A DNA stretch of 64,000 nucleotides from Chitinophagales bacterium (GTDB taxonomy: Bacteria > Bacteroidota > Bacteroidia > Chitinophagales > LD1), in NCBI GenBank assembly GCA_019638515.1, contig JAHBTS010000006.1, forward strand, positions 82,301-146,300. The letters are read 5' to 3'. Shown here in pieces: positions 24,401 through 33,241 of this stretch; the stretch's first letter is position 1, and each line of letters opens with the position of its first letter. The position numbers and the translations under genes are program-made. Under the pieces are notes generated by a model. That model had not been told where the DNA came from. It worked only from the letters and a program-made list of their open reading frames with translations, and did no database searches.

Positions 24401-25954
24401 TTAATCCTTATTCAAAATGGCGGCCCTATTTGCCGGCCTTCGGTTTATTTGCCACTTAAAATCTTTTAAATAATACTGCTCTTGCGGCAATTGCTTAATG
24501 GGCGTAAACACCGCTTCAGGCTTTTTCACAAAGGTTATTTTCTTCATTTTTTTATCGCCAAAATACATCCACATTAGAGCGCACTTTGCCAAGTTGGCGC
24601 CCATTATTTTTCCATTGTCTTCTTTACCAAAATAAAGGCTTTCGGCATTTTGTACCACCTTTACTCTATTGAGTTCTTGGTTAAAAAAATAACCAAAAAT
24701 GTTTTTCCCTTTCACTTGGTCGTAAAAGCCGAAAGAACTTGGCGACACAATAAATCCATTGCGCATCATTTTCAGTTCATCGGGCTTTTTATCTTTAATG
24801 GTAAGAAAAATGGTGTCGGCAGTCATTTGCACACTATCGTTCCAAAGCACCGGAGCATAATGAAAACGAAACATAGAGTCTTCAAACGAATAAAAAAGCG
24901 AATCACAAACTCCTTGCATTCCTTTCATAAACATACGTACTTTATGGTAGGCGTAAAACACACGCGTACTATCCGTATCGGATCTTGTAAGGCTTTTAAG
25001 TGTATCGGCAGTTAAAAAAAGCGAGTCGCTTTCCAACTTGTAAATCAACACCGGATGTTGGGTAGCTTTAATATACTGCCGCGCCTCGGCATATTCACCA
25101 TAGTTGCCAATAATAGAAACTTCCATTGAACTATCGCGCCATTCAAAATTTTTATAGCAGCGACCAAAGCCTACTTTCCGTTCGTAAAAAAGGCTATCGG
25201 TAAACAGTGTTTGAGGGGTATTGTTTACCACCGTTCCTGCGCCAAACGAGGCAACATCGTTTTTACTATCGAACCAACCATTATTGCATTCTATATTGCT
25301 TTCCTTGTTTACAATTTTTGTTTTCCCAAAGAAGTAAGCAATGTCTGTCTTCATATCGTAGTGCAGCGTATCGGAAGTTAGGTTGTAATTGGGATCTGTA
25401 ATCACAACATCATTTCTAAAATGCACCATATTGGTTTGCGAAAAAAAGTATCCTTTTTCGCTGGTAATAACAGATTCGTTTCGTATTACTTTTCCTCCGG
25501 TAGTGTAGGCAGAAGTTTTGGTGGCAGAATTGTAAGTAAGTTCATTGGCAAACAAGGTCATGTTTGGAGTTGCCAGCTTTACATTGCGCTGCAGGCGCGC
25601 GGTTTTATTATTGCCTGTATAATACAACACATCGCTGTAAGCATCTATGGTATCTTGCTGAATATGCACATGCCCAAAGGCATCTACTGCATTAGAATCG
25701 CGCTGTATTTTGGCGCTATCGCAAAACATAAAAACATCCTCTTGCTTTAACTGCACATCGCCAGAAAGTATGGTATAGCGTTTACCGTCTATATCCGAAA
25801 ACCGCAAATAATCTGCATGTATTATTTCAACTTCTTTAGTTTGCTCTTGTGCATATACAGTAGTAAATACTGTGCTTAAAACAAGGAACACACATATTCT
25901 GCAAAAGCGTTTCAAGTAACTGCAATAAGGTTTTGCCCACAATGGTTTTTTCAT
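24401..25954 (-). CDS. OstA/LptA-like periplasmic protein
   Basis: This 517-residue protein has a signal peptide (residues 1-36, ending TTVYAQ) preceded by a basic N-terminus. The mature part consists of repeating short beta-strand units of the OstA type: ILSGDVQLKQEDVFMFCDSAKIQRDSNAVDAFGHVHIQQDTIDAYSDVLYY, then ANELTYNSATKTSAYTTGGKVIRNES and SDTLHYDMKTDIAYFFGKTKI. Such units form the beta-taco that binds lipid A in LptA and the LptD N-terminal domain. It is therefore a likely component of lipopolysaccharide transport across the periplasm, but it has no LptD barrel. Two outer-membrane protein genes lie upstream on the same strand. Confidence 0.85.
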   Translation of the reverse strand: MKKPLWAKPYCSYLKRFCRICVFLVLSTVFTTVYAQEQTKEVEIIHADYLRFSDIDGKRYTILSGDVQLKQEDVFMFCDSAKIQRDSNAVDAFGHVHIQQDTIDAYSDVLYYTGNNKTARLQRNVKLATPNMTLFANELTYNSATKTSAYTTGGKVIRNESVITSEKGYFFSQTNMVHFRNDVVITDPNYNLTSDTLHYDMKTDIAYFFGKTKIVNKESNIECNNGWFDSKNDVASFGAGTVVNNTPQTLFTDSLFYERKVGFGRCYKNFEWRDSSMEVSIIGNYGEYAEARQYIKATQHPVLIYKLESDSLFLTADTLKSLTRSDTDSTRVFYAYHKVRMFMKGMQGVCDSLFYSFEDSMFRFHYAPVLWNDSVQMTADTIFLTIKDKKPDELKMMRNGFIVSPSSFGFYDQVKGKNIFGYFFNQELNRVKVVQNAESLYFGKEDNGKIMGANLAKCALMWMYFGDKKMKKITFVKKPEAVFTPIKQLPQEQYYLKDFKWQINRRPANRAAILNKD

Positions 25955-26011
25955 GTACCGGAAGTGAAACTATGCAATATGCTTGCACTTGCAAAAAGTG
26001 TAGCCATTGTT

Positions 26012-26641
26012 TTAGTTTTTTTGCTTCCACACATCTCTCTTTTTAGGTTTCCATGCACGGAAGTTCCAACCTAAGCCTGCTGTAACTTTCAACTCATCTA
26101 AGCGACTTGGCATCGGTGCATTCCCAAAAGTTTGCCCAACCACCCCTTGTGCTTTCAAAAAAAAGTGAAAGAATAAGCCCACATAATAATTGCATCCGGC
26201 AGAAAGCGAAATAAGTGGCGCTGCCGAGAATGCACTTTTTTGCAACACACCTTCGCTATTTTTATATGCCGTTTGCACCAATGCCATACCGGGTGTTAGC
26301 CCAACGTAAGGATCGAAACGCCCTGGTTTTAAGAAGTGATAATTTACACCGCCAAAAACAGAATGGTTGGCAAGTAAACCCTCTGCATTCTTCTTTGCCG
26401 TGCTAAACGATACCCACACAGCACCCGTAAATGCTGTTCTATCATCTAAAAACAAATCCATATCGCCCGCCACATAAGCAGCAAGGTATTTCTGCGAAAA
26501 TAAATATCCCGGAGCTACATTGCCCTGCATTCGAATACAGCCTTTTCGAACTTCCCAAATTTTTTGTGCTGCAGCTTGTTGTATAATACCACACAATACC
26601 AACAGCAACACTACGCGAGCTATGCTTTTTTCCTTTTCCAT
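26012..26641 (-). CDS. Predicted outer-membrane beta-barrel protein
   Basis: This 209-residue protein has a signal peptide (MEKEKSIARVVLLLVLCGIIQQAAAQ, cleavage near residue 25). Alternating aromatic strands follow (VAPGYLFSQKYLAAYVAGDMDLF, AVWVSFSTAKK, VFGGVNYHFLKPGRFDPYVGLTPGMALVQ, LISLSAGCNYYVGLFFHFFLKAQGV), a pattern of small OmpA-like barrels without a peptidoglycan-binding domain. No family identified. It overlaps the upstream outer-membrane gene by 22 bp, so the two are translationally coupled and may be paralogues or subunits. The OstA-like gene follows on the same strand 58 bp away. Confidence 0.75.
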   Translation of the reverse strand: MEKEKSIARVVLLLVLCGIIQQAAAQKIWEVRKGCIRMQGNVAPGYLFSQKYLAAYVAGDMDLFLDDRTAFTGAVWVSFSTAKKNAEGLLANHSVFGGVNYHFLKPGRFDPYVGLTPGMALVQTAYKNSEGVLQKSAFSAAPLISLSAGCNYYVGLFFHFFLKAQGVVGQTFGNAPMPSRLDELKVTAGLGWNFRAWKPKKRDVWKQKN

Positions 26642-27303
26642 AGTTTTACAATTTTGTAGTTAGCACTTAAACTAATTAATAAATGACCCTCCCATCCGGC
26701 ATGTTTATGCGTGTGAATTGTTACCACACCTTCGTTGTTTTCGTGCGCATCTAACTCTTCGCCCAAATGCAGCATGTATTGTGTGGTTAGCGAAATATCG
26801 AAACGCGGTGTAATGTTGTAACTGCAACCCACTCCTGCCTGCACTGCCGAGCTAAACCGCGAAGCCTTGGCGCCATTAGGTCCGTTTATTTTCATAATAG
26901 ACTCATCGAAGCAATGCCCCGCCACAACGTATGGCGTAAACTTTCGCGTAAATTGACGTGGATTCAGCAGATAAAACATTACACTCCAACCTATGTGAAT
27001 ATCGGTTCTGTGTGCCTTACCGCGCACATCGTTGGTAAACACATCGGCAAACCATTCGGTATTGAGCCTATCTATTAACTGTAATCTAACATGCCCGCCC
27101 GCACCAATACCCACGCCTTTGGGATTGCCGTGCGAAAAACTACTAATGGTACTGCGTAAACCCAACGAGAAATTACCACCCTGATAACGCAGCGATTCCT
27201 TGGTGTAACCCATCTTTTTAGTTAATGAATCTTGGGCAGCTACCTGCCAAATGGCAGCTATGCAAAACAATAGCACAGCAATACATTTTCGGATAATGTT
27301 CAT
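26620..27303 (-). CDS. Predicted outer-membrane beta-barrel protein
   Basis: This 227-residue protein has a signal peptide (residues 1-23, ending WQVAAQ). The mature protein consists of amphipathic beta strands (GGNFSLGLRSTISSF, VGIGAGGHVRLQLIDRLNTEWFADVF, DIHIGWSVMFYLL, TPYVVAGHCFD, SSAVQAGVGCSYNITPRFDISLTTQYMLHLG), consistent with an eight-stranded outer-membrane barrel. Histidines are unusually common near the C-terminus (HTHKHAGWEGH), which could bind metal, but this is only a composition note. It is the first gene of a three-gene minus-strand set with the second barrel and the OstA-like protein. Function unknown. Confidence 0.75.
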   Translation of the reverse strand: MNIIRKCIAVLLFCIAAIWQVAAQDSLTKKMGYTKESLRYQGGNFSLGLRSTISSFSHGNPKGVGIGAGGHVRLQLIDRLNTEWFADVFTNDVRGKAHRTDIHIGWSVMFYLLNPRQFTRKFTPYVVAGHCFDESIMKINGPNGAKASRFSSAVQAGVGCSYNITPRFDISLTTQYMLHLGEELDAHENNEGVVTIHTHKHAGWEGHLLISLSANYKIVKLWKRKKA

Positions 27304-27443
27304 AGCTGAAAATTTAGCAATAAGAAGAAAATGTAAAGCTGCTGTCTGCTACTTAAAACGCAGAGAAAAATGCTGTAGTATCTGAATCTATTAAAATGAA
27401 CATATTTATTTCTTACTAAACTTAAATTGTGGAGAATCTCTTT

Positions 27444-27474
27444 TTGCGATTTGTAATTCTAATTTTTACATTTG
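27444..27474 (+). promoter_or_regulatory. Promoter of the first T9SS paralogue (TTG-N20-TACATTTG)
   Basis: TTG at 27444-27446 and TACATTTG at 27467-27474, separated by 20 nt, match the Bacteroidota -33/-7 consensus well. The start codon is 25 nt further on. Confidence 0.8.
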
Positions 27475-27498
27475 CTAAAACAACAATTCAGATTCTAT

Positions 27499-28356
27499 AT
27501 GAAAAAACTATTTACAATTTGTTCAAGCCTGTTTGTTTCAGGTGCTTTATTAGCTCAAGTATGTAGCCCAACACCGCCACTTTCTGAGCCTAAATTTGAT
27601 CCAAAACCAGATTCAGTTCCTTGCATGGTAAAAAATCAGGCATACGAGCAAACCTTTAAGTTCAGAATTCCAGATGCTGCCGGAAGCTTTACTATTAACT
27701 GGATGGCTATTGATAGCGTAACCAACCTCCCTACAGGTTTAACTTACGAGTTAAACAAACCATTGGGTTCTCAATACAATGCAAACGAAACTGGTTGCGT
27801 AAAACTATCAGGAACACCAACTTCTGCTGCAGGTCAATATCGTTTAGGAATTTGGGTAAGAATTAAAGTAAACAACGCTCTAACTTTACCTGGAGAACTT
27901 TATGAAGTTGCCAGCAGCCAAAACGCTCCTGATGCAAACAAATACATTATTTGGGTACGTTTGAAAGACCAAGCCGGCAATACTTGCCCTTGCGTTGATA
28001 CAACTAAAACTACTACCAACGATATTAAACTATACACCGGAACAGAAACTATGTGCCCAGAGGTTGGTACCACTCCAAATGGAATTTCTGATGTGCAAAG
28101 CGCTATCAGCCAATTGAGCATTGTGCCAAATCCGGTTACAAATGCAGCCGTAGTAGAATTTGTTTCTGAAAAAACAGCTGCTTACACTGCAAAAATCACC
28201 AACTTAATTGGTAAAGAAGTTATGCGTAAAAGCGTAGAAATTAAAGCCGGAAACAACAGCATTTCTTTCAACAGAAACGAGTTGCCTGGTGGAGTTTACT
28301 TCTTCTCTCTTACCGATGGTAAAGGTTTAATTACTAAACGCTTTATAGTAGAATAA
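27499..28356 (+). CDS. Secreted T9SS type A sorting-domain protein (tandem paralogue 1)
   Basis: This 285-residue protein starts at ATG 27499, which gives the signal peptide MKKLFTICSSLFVSGALLAQ; a TTG 9 codons upstream is in frame but lies within the promoter. The middle holds a Cys-containing beta domain (PCMVKNQAYEQTFKFRIPD, TGCVKLSGTPTSAAGQYRL, IWVRIKV). The C-terminus is a type A sorting domain (LSIVPNPVTNAAVVEF...GGVYFFSLTDGKGLITKRFIVE) for type IX export and anchoring. The next gene shows the same scheme (ESGCIKFSGTTTDQVGQYKL), so the two are tandem duplicates. Function of the middle domain unknown. Confidence 0.85.
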   Translation: MKKLFTICSSLFVSGALLAQVCSPTPPLSEPKFDPKPDSVPCMVKNQAYEQTFKFRIPDAAGSFTINWMAIDSVTNLPTGLTYELNKPLGSQYNANETGCVKLSGTPTSAAGQYRLGIWVRIKVNNALTLPGELYEVASSQNAPDANKYIIWVRLKDQAGNTCPCVDTTKTTTNDIKLYTGTETMCPEVGTTPNGISDVQSAISQLSIVPNPVTNAAVVEFVSEKTAAYTAKITNLIGKEVMRKSVEIKAGNNSISFNRNELPGGVYFFSLTDGKGLITKRFIVE

Positions 28357-28379
28357 TTTGTTGATAACTTATATTCCTT

Positions 28380-28415
28380 CAAAGCCTCTCTAACCAAGAG
28401 GCTTTGTTGTTTTTT
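28380..28415 (+). terminator. Intrinsic terminator between the tandem T9SS genes
   Basis: A 10-bp stem (CAAAGCCTCT at 28380-28389, AGAGGCTTTG at 28397-28406) is followed by TTGTTTTTT. It shows that the two paralogues are separate transcripts. Confidence 0.85.
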
Positions 28416-28462
28416 AGAAGTTATGTTTCTTTGTATCACATTCATCACCAAAACAAAACAGA

Positions 28463-29341
28463 ATGAAAAAATTAAGTTTTACACTTTTATCGGCATTGCT
28501 ACTTTCTTTTGGAAGCAATGCACAATCGCTACCTTGCGGTAATTCGGGAGCTGCTGCATGTACCGCAGTTGCACTTTCCTACAATGGCTTTGAGAATCCC
28601 GATAGTATTGAATGCTTTGAAAGCGGAGTAGCAGGCGAAGTAGTAGTTCAATTTAAAAACTTCACCAACTTGGTAATTCCCGGAACAGGCCCTATTACCG
28701 TTTACTACTTGCGTATAGACTCTATTTTAAATTTACCATGCGGAATTTGCTGGAGCACCAATAAATCAAACAATGTGTTTACAGGTGGCGAGAGCGGTTG
28801 TATTAAATTCAGTGGCACTACTACCGACCAAGTTGGTCAATACAAACTAAAGCTGGTTATAAAAGCACAAATAAATGCCGGTTCATATAATCCGCAAGCA
28901 CTTATTGATCCACCGGGAGGTTTAGAAGCACACGAAAACACTATACCAAACGTAAAGTTATATGCAAAAGTAAAAGCAAGTGGCAGCACTACTTGTGCAG
29001 CGGTAGATACCTCTGCCGGAGCTACAAACAAAGTTGGCAATCCTGCTAACTGCTCTCCCAACAGCATTGGTGAAATTGCTACAGCCATCAGCAGTTTAAA
29101 AGTTACACCATCTAATGTAAACTCAACAGCTACCGTAAGTGTTTTTGCTAACGAAAACAGCAGTGCCAATGCATTTGTAACCGATATTGCAGGCAGAGTA
29201 GTTTGGTCAAAAAATATGGACTTAACCACTGGCGAAAACAACTTTGTATTTGAACGCAGTGGTATTTCATCCGGTTTATACTTAATGAATATTGCAATTG
29301 GAAACACCCATATTTCTAAGCGTTTCAATATTACTGAATAA
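28463..29341 (+). CDS. Secreted T9SS type A sorting-domain protein (tandem paralogue 2)
   Basis: This 292-residue protein has a signal peptide (MKKLSFTLLSALLLSFGSNAQ). Its middle domain aligns in layout with the preceding gene: a Cys-containing IECFESGVAGEVVVQF, then YYLRIDSILNLPCGI, ESGCIKFSGTTTDQVGQYKLKLVIKAQI and a conserved Cys near TCAAVDTS. The C-terminal sorting domain (SSLKVTPSNVNSTATVSV...SGLYLMNIAIGNTHISKRFNITE) is divergent from the first in the usual PNP position, which reads PSN. The two genes probably arose by duplication and then diverged. Function unknown; surface or extracellular location expected. Confidence 0.83.
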   Translation: MKKLSFTLLSALLLSFGSNAQSLPCGNSGAAACTAVALSYNGFENPDSIECFESGVAGEVVVQFKNFTNLVIPGTGPITVYYLRIDSILNLPCGICWSTNKSNNVFTGGESGCIKFSGTTTDQVGQYKLKLVIKAQINAGSYNPQALIDPPGGLEAHENTIPNVKLYAKVKASGSTTCAAVDTSAGATNKVGNPANCSPNSIGEIATAISSLKVTPSNVNSTATVSVFANENSSANAFVTDIAGRVVWSKNMDLTTGENNFVFERSGISSGLYLMNIAIGNTHISKRFNITE

Positions 29342-29362
29342 GACATCAATTGCCTTTTTAGT

Positions 29363-29396
29363 AAAAAACCCGCGCGAAAATTCGTGCGGGTTTTTT
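29363..29396 (+). terminator. Strong intrinsic terminator
   Basis: The stem AAAAAACCCGCgCGAA (29363-29378) pairs with TTCGtGCGGGTTTTTT (29381-29396) with one internal mismatch. It ends the second T9SS paralogue. Confidence 0.9.
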
Positions 29397-29456
29397 GTTT
29401 TACACCAAGCAGTAATTACATTCGGCAGCTAATAATAAAAATCTAAAATTAAACAC

Positions 29457-29930
29457 ATGAAAACTATCCAAAATTGGTTAGATGAATATGCAGTGAGCCA
29501 CCAAAACCCTACCAACAAAAAAGTTCATTTTGTATGTGTGCCCGTTATATTTTTCACTATTGTGGGTTTGCTTTACAGCATTCCATTTCCACAATTGGTA
29601 GATTTAAAAATAGTAGAATTTAATGTTGCCACCATAGCATTGGTATTGGTAACACTTTATTACCTCCGGCTTTCGGTATCGCTGGCAATCGGTATGTTTC
29701 TTTTTTCATTCTTATGTTTAGTTATCTCACAGAGCATCGTACTGCAATCGTCTAAGAGTGTTCTTGCCATTACCTGCGTAATACTTTTTATTATGGCATG
29801 GATATTTCAATTTTGGGGGCATAATATCGAAGGCAAAAAACCTTCGTTCTTAAAAGACCTGCAATTTCTAATGATTGGACCGGCATGGATTATGAGTTTT
29901 ATCTATAAAAAACTCGGCATTTCTTATTAA
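29457..29930 (+). CDS. Mpo1/DUF962-family membrane protein
   Basis: This 157-residue protein has the family features: N-terminal WLDEYAVSHQNPTNKKVHFVCVP, four predicted membrane segments, and a C-terminal motif FWGHNIEGKKPSFLKDLQFLMIGPAWIM. The yeast member Mpo1 is an Fe2+-dependent dioxygenase that alpha-oxidises 2-hydroxy fatty acids. The histidines in HQNPTNKKVH and GHNIEGKKP are the conserved metal ligand candidates and are all present. In bacteria the family's role is unproven, but Bacteroidota do make 2-hydroxy and sphingoid lipids. The gene is followed by a DUF1571-like gene at 41 bp. Confidence 0.87.
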   Translation: MKTIQNWLDEYAVSHQNPTNKKVHFVCVPVIFFTIVGLLYSIPFPQLVDLKIVEFNVATIALVLVTLYYLRLSVSLAIGMFLFSFLCLVISQSIVLQSSKSVLAITCVILFIMAWIFQFWGHNIEGKKPSFLKDLQFLMIGPAWIMSFIYKKLGISY

Positions 29931-29971
29931 ACCTTTTTCATTTTACAGTGTTTTACATTCCAAAAAAATAT

Positions 29972-30826
29972 ATGAACAGAAATATTCTGGCAGCAGTGTT
30001 ATTACTTGTTACTTGCCATTTCTCATTTGCAGAATCGCCCGATACCAAAACCATTGTAAACAACATGCTTAACGCAATTAAAAATGCAAAAGGATATACT
30101 TATACCATGCGTGGTTCTGAGCGTATTTTAGGCAAAAATGATATGCGCGTTACCGAGGTTTTCACCAAAGTAAATATTGCACCCAAAAAGATTTTTGCAC
30201 GCGTAATGAACGATCCCAACAAAGGAACCGAAATGCTATATGCCTACGGGGAAAGAGAAAACAAAATTCTAGTAAAAGCAGGCTGGGTTCCGGCATTAAA
30301 ACTTTCGCCTTTCAGCAGTTTGCTCATGAAAGAACAACACCACTGCCTGCTAAGTTCCGGCTTCAGTTTTTTCTTCAAAAATATTTCTGAAGGCATAAAA
30401 AGAGCCGATGCGCAAAACGAATTTAACAGCGTATTCAAAATAGAAGGAGAAGTTACCTTTGATGGTCGCAAGTGCTACAAATTGGTGATAGAAGATCCTA
30501 CCTATGCCGTTACTGCATACACCGGGGTAAAAGGCGACAACCCATACACCTTGGCTCAAAAATTGCTTATTCCCGAATACTTTATACAAGAGGCCAATGG
30601 TATAAAAAGCATTGATGATAACTTAGAAGGCAAAAAGCTAAAAGTTCTTACATCGTATGCCCGCAAAAGTGTGGTGTATATTGATAAGCAAAGTATGTTT
30701 CCCATTTACCAAGAAATGTGGGATAATAAAGGCATATTCGAGAAATATGAGTTCAAAAACTTGGTTGTAAACCCTTCGTTTACCGCCAACGAATTCAGTA
30801 GCGATTACAACGATTACAACTTTTAA
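29972..30826 (+). CDS. DUF1571-like exported protein
   Basis: This 284-residue protein starts at ATG 29972, giving the signal peptide MNRNILAAVLLLVTCHFSFA; the frame extends 8 codons further to a GTG without reason. The mature part has a beta-sheet pattern resembling LolA/LolB-type lipoprotein carriers: TYTMRGSERILGKNDMRVTEVFTKVNIAPKKIFARVM, FDGRKCYKLVIEDPTYAV and SYARKSVVYIDKQSMFPIYQEMWD. This matches what I know of the DUF1571 family. Its role is not established; binding of a hydrophobic ligand is plausible. It may be co-transcribed with the Mpo1-like gene. Confidence 0.7.
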   Translation: MNRNILAAVLLLVTCHFSFAESPDTKTIVNNMLNAIKNAKGYTYTMRGSERILGKNDMRVTEVFTKVNIAPKKIFARVMNDPNKGTEMLYAYGERENKILVKAGWVPALKLSPFSSLLMKEQHHCLLSSGFSFFFKNISEGIKRADAQNEFNSVFKIEGEVTFDGRKCYKLVIEDPTYAVTAYTGVKGDNPYTLAQKLLIPEYFIQEANGIKSIDDNLEGKKLKVLTSYARKSVVYIDKQSMFPIYQEMWDNKGIFEKYEFKNLVVNPSFTANEFSSDYNDYNF

Positions 30827-30941
30827 AACTGCCACTTCATTCCAGTTTCCATTTCGGCATTACAGAACCCATATTCGCTAAAAATTATTCAAACAATAGC
30901 ATGAAACCATGTGCGAAAAAAACATACCTTCGCACTGCGTG

Positions 30942-30949
30942 TATTTTTG
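30942..30949 (+). promoter_or_regulatory. Bacteroidota -7 box for nuoG (TATTTTTG)
   Basis: This is an exact TAnnTTTG match 19 nt upstream of the nuoG ATG. No TTG is seen at normal -33 spacing. Confidence 0.5.
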
Positions 30950-30968
30950 AATAAAGAAAATTGAAATA

Positions 30969-32024
30969 ATGCCAAAAGTTACCATAGATGGTGTAACCGT
31001 TGAAGTAGAACCGGGCACCACCATTATGAATGCCGCCAGAAAAATTGGTGGCGATTTAGTGCCACCGGCAATGTGCTATTACAGTAAATTAGAGGGCAGC
31101 GGGGGCAAATGCCGCGTTTGCTTAGTTGAAATATCTAAAGGCAGCGAAGCAAACCCAAACCCCATGCCTAAACTACAGGCAAGCTGCTGCACCCCAATTG
31201 CCGATGGCATGGAAGTAAAAAACATGACCAGCCCTAGAGTGCAAGATGCTCGCAAAAGCGTAGTTGAATTTCTACTTATTAACCACCCACTCGATTGCCC
31301 GGTTTGCGACCAAGCCGGAGAGTGCGACCTCCAAAATTTAAGCTTTAAATACGGCACCGAAGGTACCCGCTTTACAGAAGACAAAAGAGTTTTCGACAAA
31401 ATAGGTATTGGCAACAATATTCAGTTGCACATGACCCGCTGCATACTTTGCTATCGCTGCGTTATGGTTGCCAACCAACTTACCGATAACCGCATACACG
31501 GTGTGATGAATCGCGGTGATGTAGCCGAAATTTCTACCTACATCCAAAATGCCATACATAATGAAATGAGTGGCAATATGATAGATGTATGTCCTGTAGG
31601 CGCACTTACCGATAAAACATTCCGCTTTAAAAGCCGCGTATGGTTCTTAAAACCTTACGATGCACATAGAGATTGCCCAACCTGCAGCGGCAAAGCCACC
31701 GTGTGGATGTTTGGAAAAGAAATTTACCGCGTAACAGTGCGCAAAGATGTATATCACGAAGTAGAAAACGATGAAAACGGAAAAGCAAATTGGATTTGCA
31801 ATACCTGCCGTTTTGAAAAGAAAAACCCAAGCGATTGGCACATTGAAGGACCACGCAAAATGGAAAAATGGAGTGTAATTAACCAAAATAACTATACACG
31901 CCCAATGGAGCAAGTTGAAATTGATGCAGATACCCGACTTTTAGCAGGCAGAAAAGAAGATAGAAAAGCCATTAGTATGAATAACACGCTTTCGCCTAAG
32001 CAAGTATTGAGCGATGGAAAGTAA
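30969..32024 (+). CDS. nuoG: NADH-quinone oxidoreductase subunit G, short form
   Basis: This 351-residue protein carries the iron-sulfur part of NuoG. The [2Fe-2S] ligands are C36, C48, C51 and C73/74. The His-Cys3 cluster N5 set is H106, C110, C113 and C119, and the [4Fe-4S] ligands C158, C161, C164 and C208 lie in TRCILCYRC and DVCPVGA. Beyond about 235 a DCPTC...CNTC motif remains, but the long molybdopterin-type domain of canonical NuoG (700-900 residues) is missing, as in many Bacteroidota. The protein relays electrons from NuoF towards the quinone site at the inner membrane. It is followed by nuoH but not preceded by nuoE/F. Confidence 0.95.
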   Translation: MPKVTIDGVTVEVEPGTTIMNAARKIGGDLVPPAMCYYSKLEGSGGKCRVCLVEISKGSEANPNPMPKLQASCCTPIADGMEVKNMTSPRVQDARKSVVEFLLINHPLDCPVCDQAGECDLQNLSFKYGTEGTRFTEDKRVFDKIGIGNNIQLHMTRCILCYRCVMVANQLTDNRIHGVMNRGDVAEISTYIQNAIHNEMSGNMIDVCPVGALTDKTFRFKSRVWFLKPYDAHRDCPTCSGKATVWMFGKEIYRVTVRKDVYHEVENDENGKANWICNTCRFEKKNPSDWHIEGPRKMEKWSVINQNNYTRPMEQVEIDADTRLLAGRKEDRKAISMNNTLSPKQVLSDGK

Positions 32025-32120
32025 AAACACGGCAAGCGATGGTTATGTTTTCAATAAATTTCAACCTTGCAATTTCATTTAAGAATTATCACAACCTTTG
32101 AGCAGCAGAAGTAAACAATT

Positions 32121-33173
32121 ATGGAAACAGCATTTTTAATAGAAAAAGGTGTATTGATTTTGGTAATTTGGGGAATTACCATGCTTATAGCATTATACTC
32201 CACCTTTGGTGAAAGAGTTTTTGCCGCATACTTCCAAGACCGTAGAGGGCCTAATAGAGCCGGTCCGGGAGGTTTTTTGCAGCCACTTGCCGATGGTGTT
32301 AAAATGTTTACCAAAGAAGATTTTATTCCCAACACTCCCAATAAGTTCTTATTCATTTTTGGTCCCGCCATGTTTATGACTACGGCACTTATTACAAGTT
32401 CTGTAATTCCATGGGGCGATAAATTGCACTTATTCGGATACGATATTTCTTTACATATTGCCGATATAAATGTTGCCATACTATTTGTTTTTGGTGTAGT
32501 TTCTATTGGCGTATATGGCATTATGATTGGTGGTTGGGCTTCGAACAATAAGTTTGCATTGTTAGGAGCCGTACGCGCTTCTTCGCAGATGATTTCGTAC
32601 GAAGTAGCCATGGGGCTTTCTATAATTGCGCTTTTAATGCTTTCCGGCACATTAAGCATCCGCGAAATTGCAGCGCAACAAGGCAAAGAATTTTTGGGCA
32701 TCAGCGGTATGAATTGGAATATCTTCTACCAACCACTCGGCTTCCTAATTTTCTTAGTATGTGCCTTTGCCGAAACCAACAGAACACCATTCGACTTACC
32801 CGAATGTGAGGCAGAATTGGTAGGGGGTTACCATACTGAATACTCTTCGATGAAACTTGGATTTTTCTTGTTTGCCGAATACATAAACATGTTTATTTCA
32901 AGTGCCATTCTTGCTACGCTTTATTTTGGCGGATATAACTATCCGGGCGTGGGTTGGGTGGCAGATCATATTGGCCCCAATATTGCTACCATACTAGGTG
33001 TAGTGGTGCTATTTGCCAAGATACTATTCTTTATATTCTTCTACATGTGGGTGCGTTGGACCTTACCTCGTTTTCGCTACGACCAACTCATGAATTTGGG
33101 CTGGAAAATTTTGATTCCATTGGCTATTGCCAATATTATCATTACAGGTACTGCAATTCTATTGGCTAATTAA
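32121..33173 (+). CDS. nuoH: NADH-quinone oxidoreductase subunit H
   Basis: This 350-residue integral membrane protein has eight or nine transmembrane segments and all NuoH hallmarks: GERVFAAYFQDRRGPNRAGPGG (about 30-51), the QPLADGVKMFTKED loop, GGWASNNKFALLGAVRASSQMISYEVAMG, AETNRTPFDLPECEAELVGGYHTEYS and FYMWVRWTLPRFRYDQLM. It lines the quinone-binding cavity and the E-channel of complex I. It begins 96 bp after nuoG. The rest of the nuo operon (A-F, I-N) is not in the window. Confidence 0.97.
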   Translation: METAFLIEKGVLILVIWGITMLIALYSTFGERVFAAYFQDRRGPNRAGPGGFLQPLADGVKMFTKEDFIPNTPNKFLFIFGPAMFMTTALITSSVIPWGDKLHLFGYDISLHIADINVAILFVFGVVSIGVYGIMIGGWASNNKFALLGAVRASSQMISYEVAMGLSIIALLMLSGTLSIREIAAQQGKEFLGISGMNWNIFYQPLGFLIFLVCAFAETNRTPFDLPECEAELVGGYHTEYSSMKLGFFLFAEYINMFISSAILATLYFGGYNYPGVGWVADHIGPNIATILGVVVLFAKILFFIFFYMWVRWTLPRFRYDQLMNLGWKILIPLAIANIIITGTAILLAN

Positions 33174-33241
33174 GAGCGGTGATGCGTGGTGTACTTTTAG
33201 CAGAAGCTATTATATAAGAAAGAAAAAGCGTTATTTGTGCG

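Noticed and set aside
28837..29349. A 170-residue minus-strand open frame opposite the second T9SS paralogue
   Set aside because: No domain or start-site support, and the plus-strand frame has a signal peptide, sorting domain and terminator.
32075..32701. A 208-residue open frame on the minus strand opposite nuoH
   Set aside because: Its composition mirrors a strongly conserved NuoH sequence on the other strand and it has no recognisable domain; it is a shadow of the coding strand.
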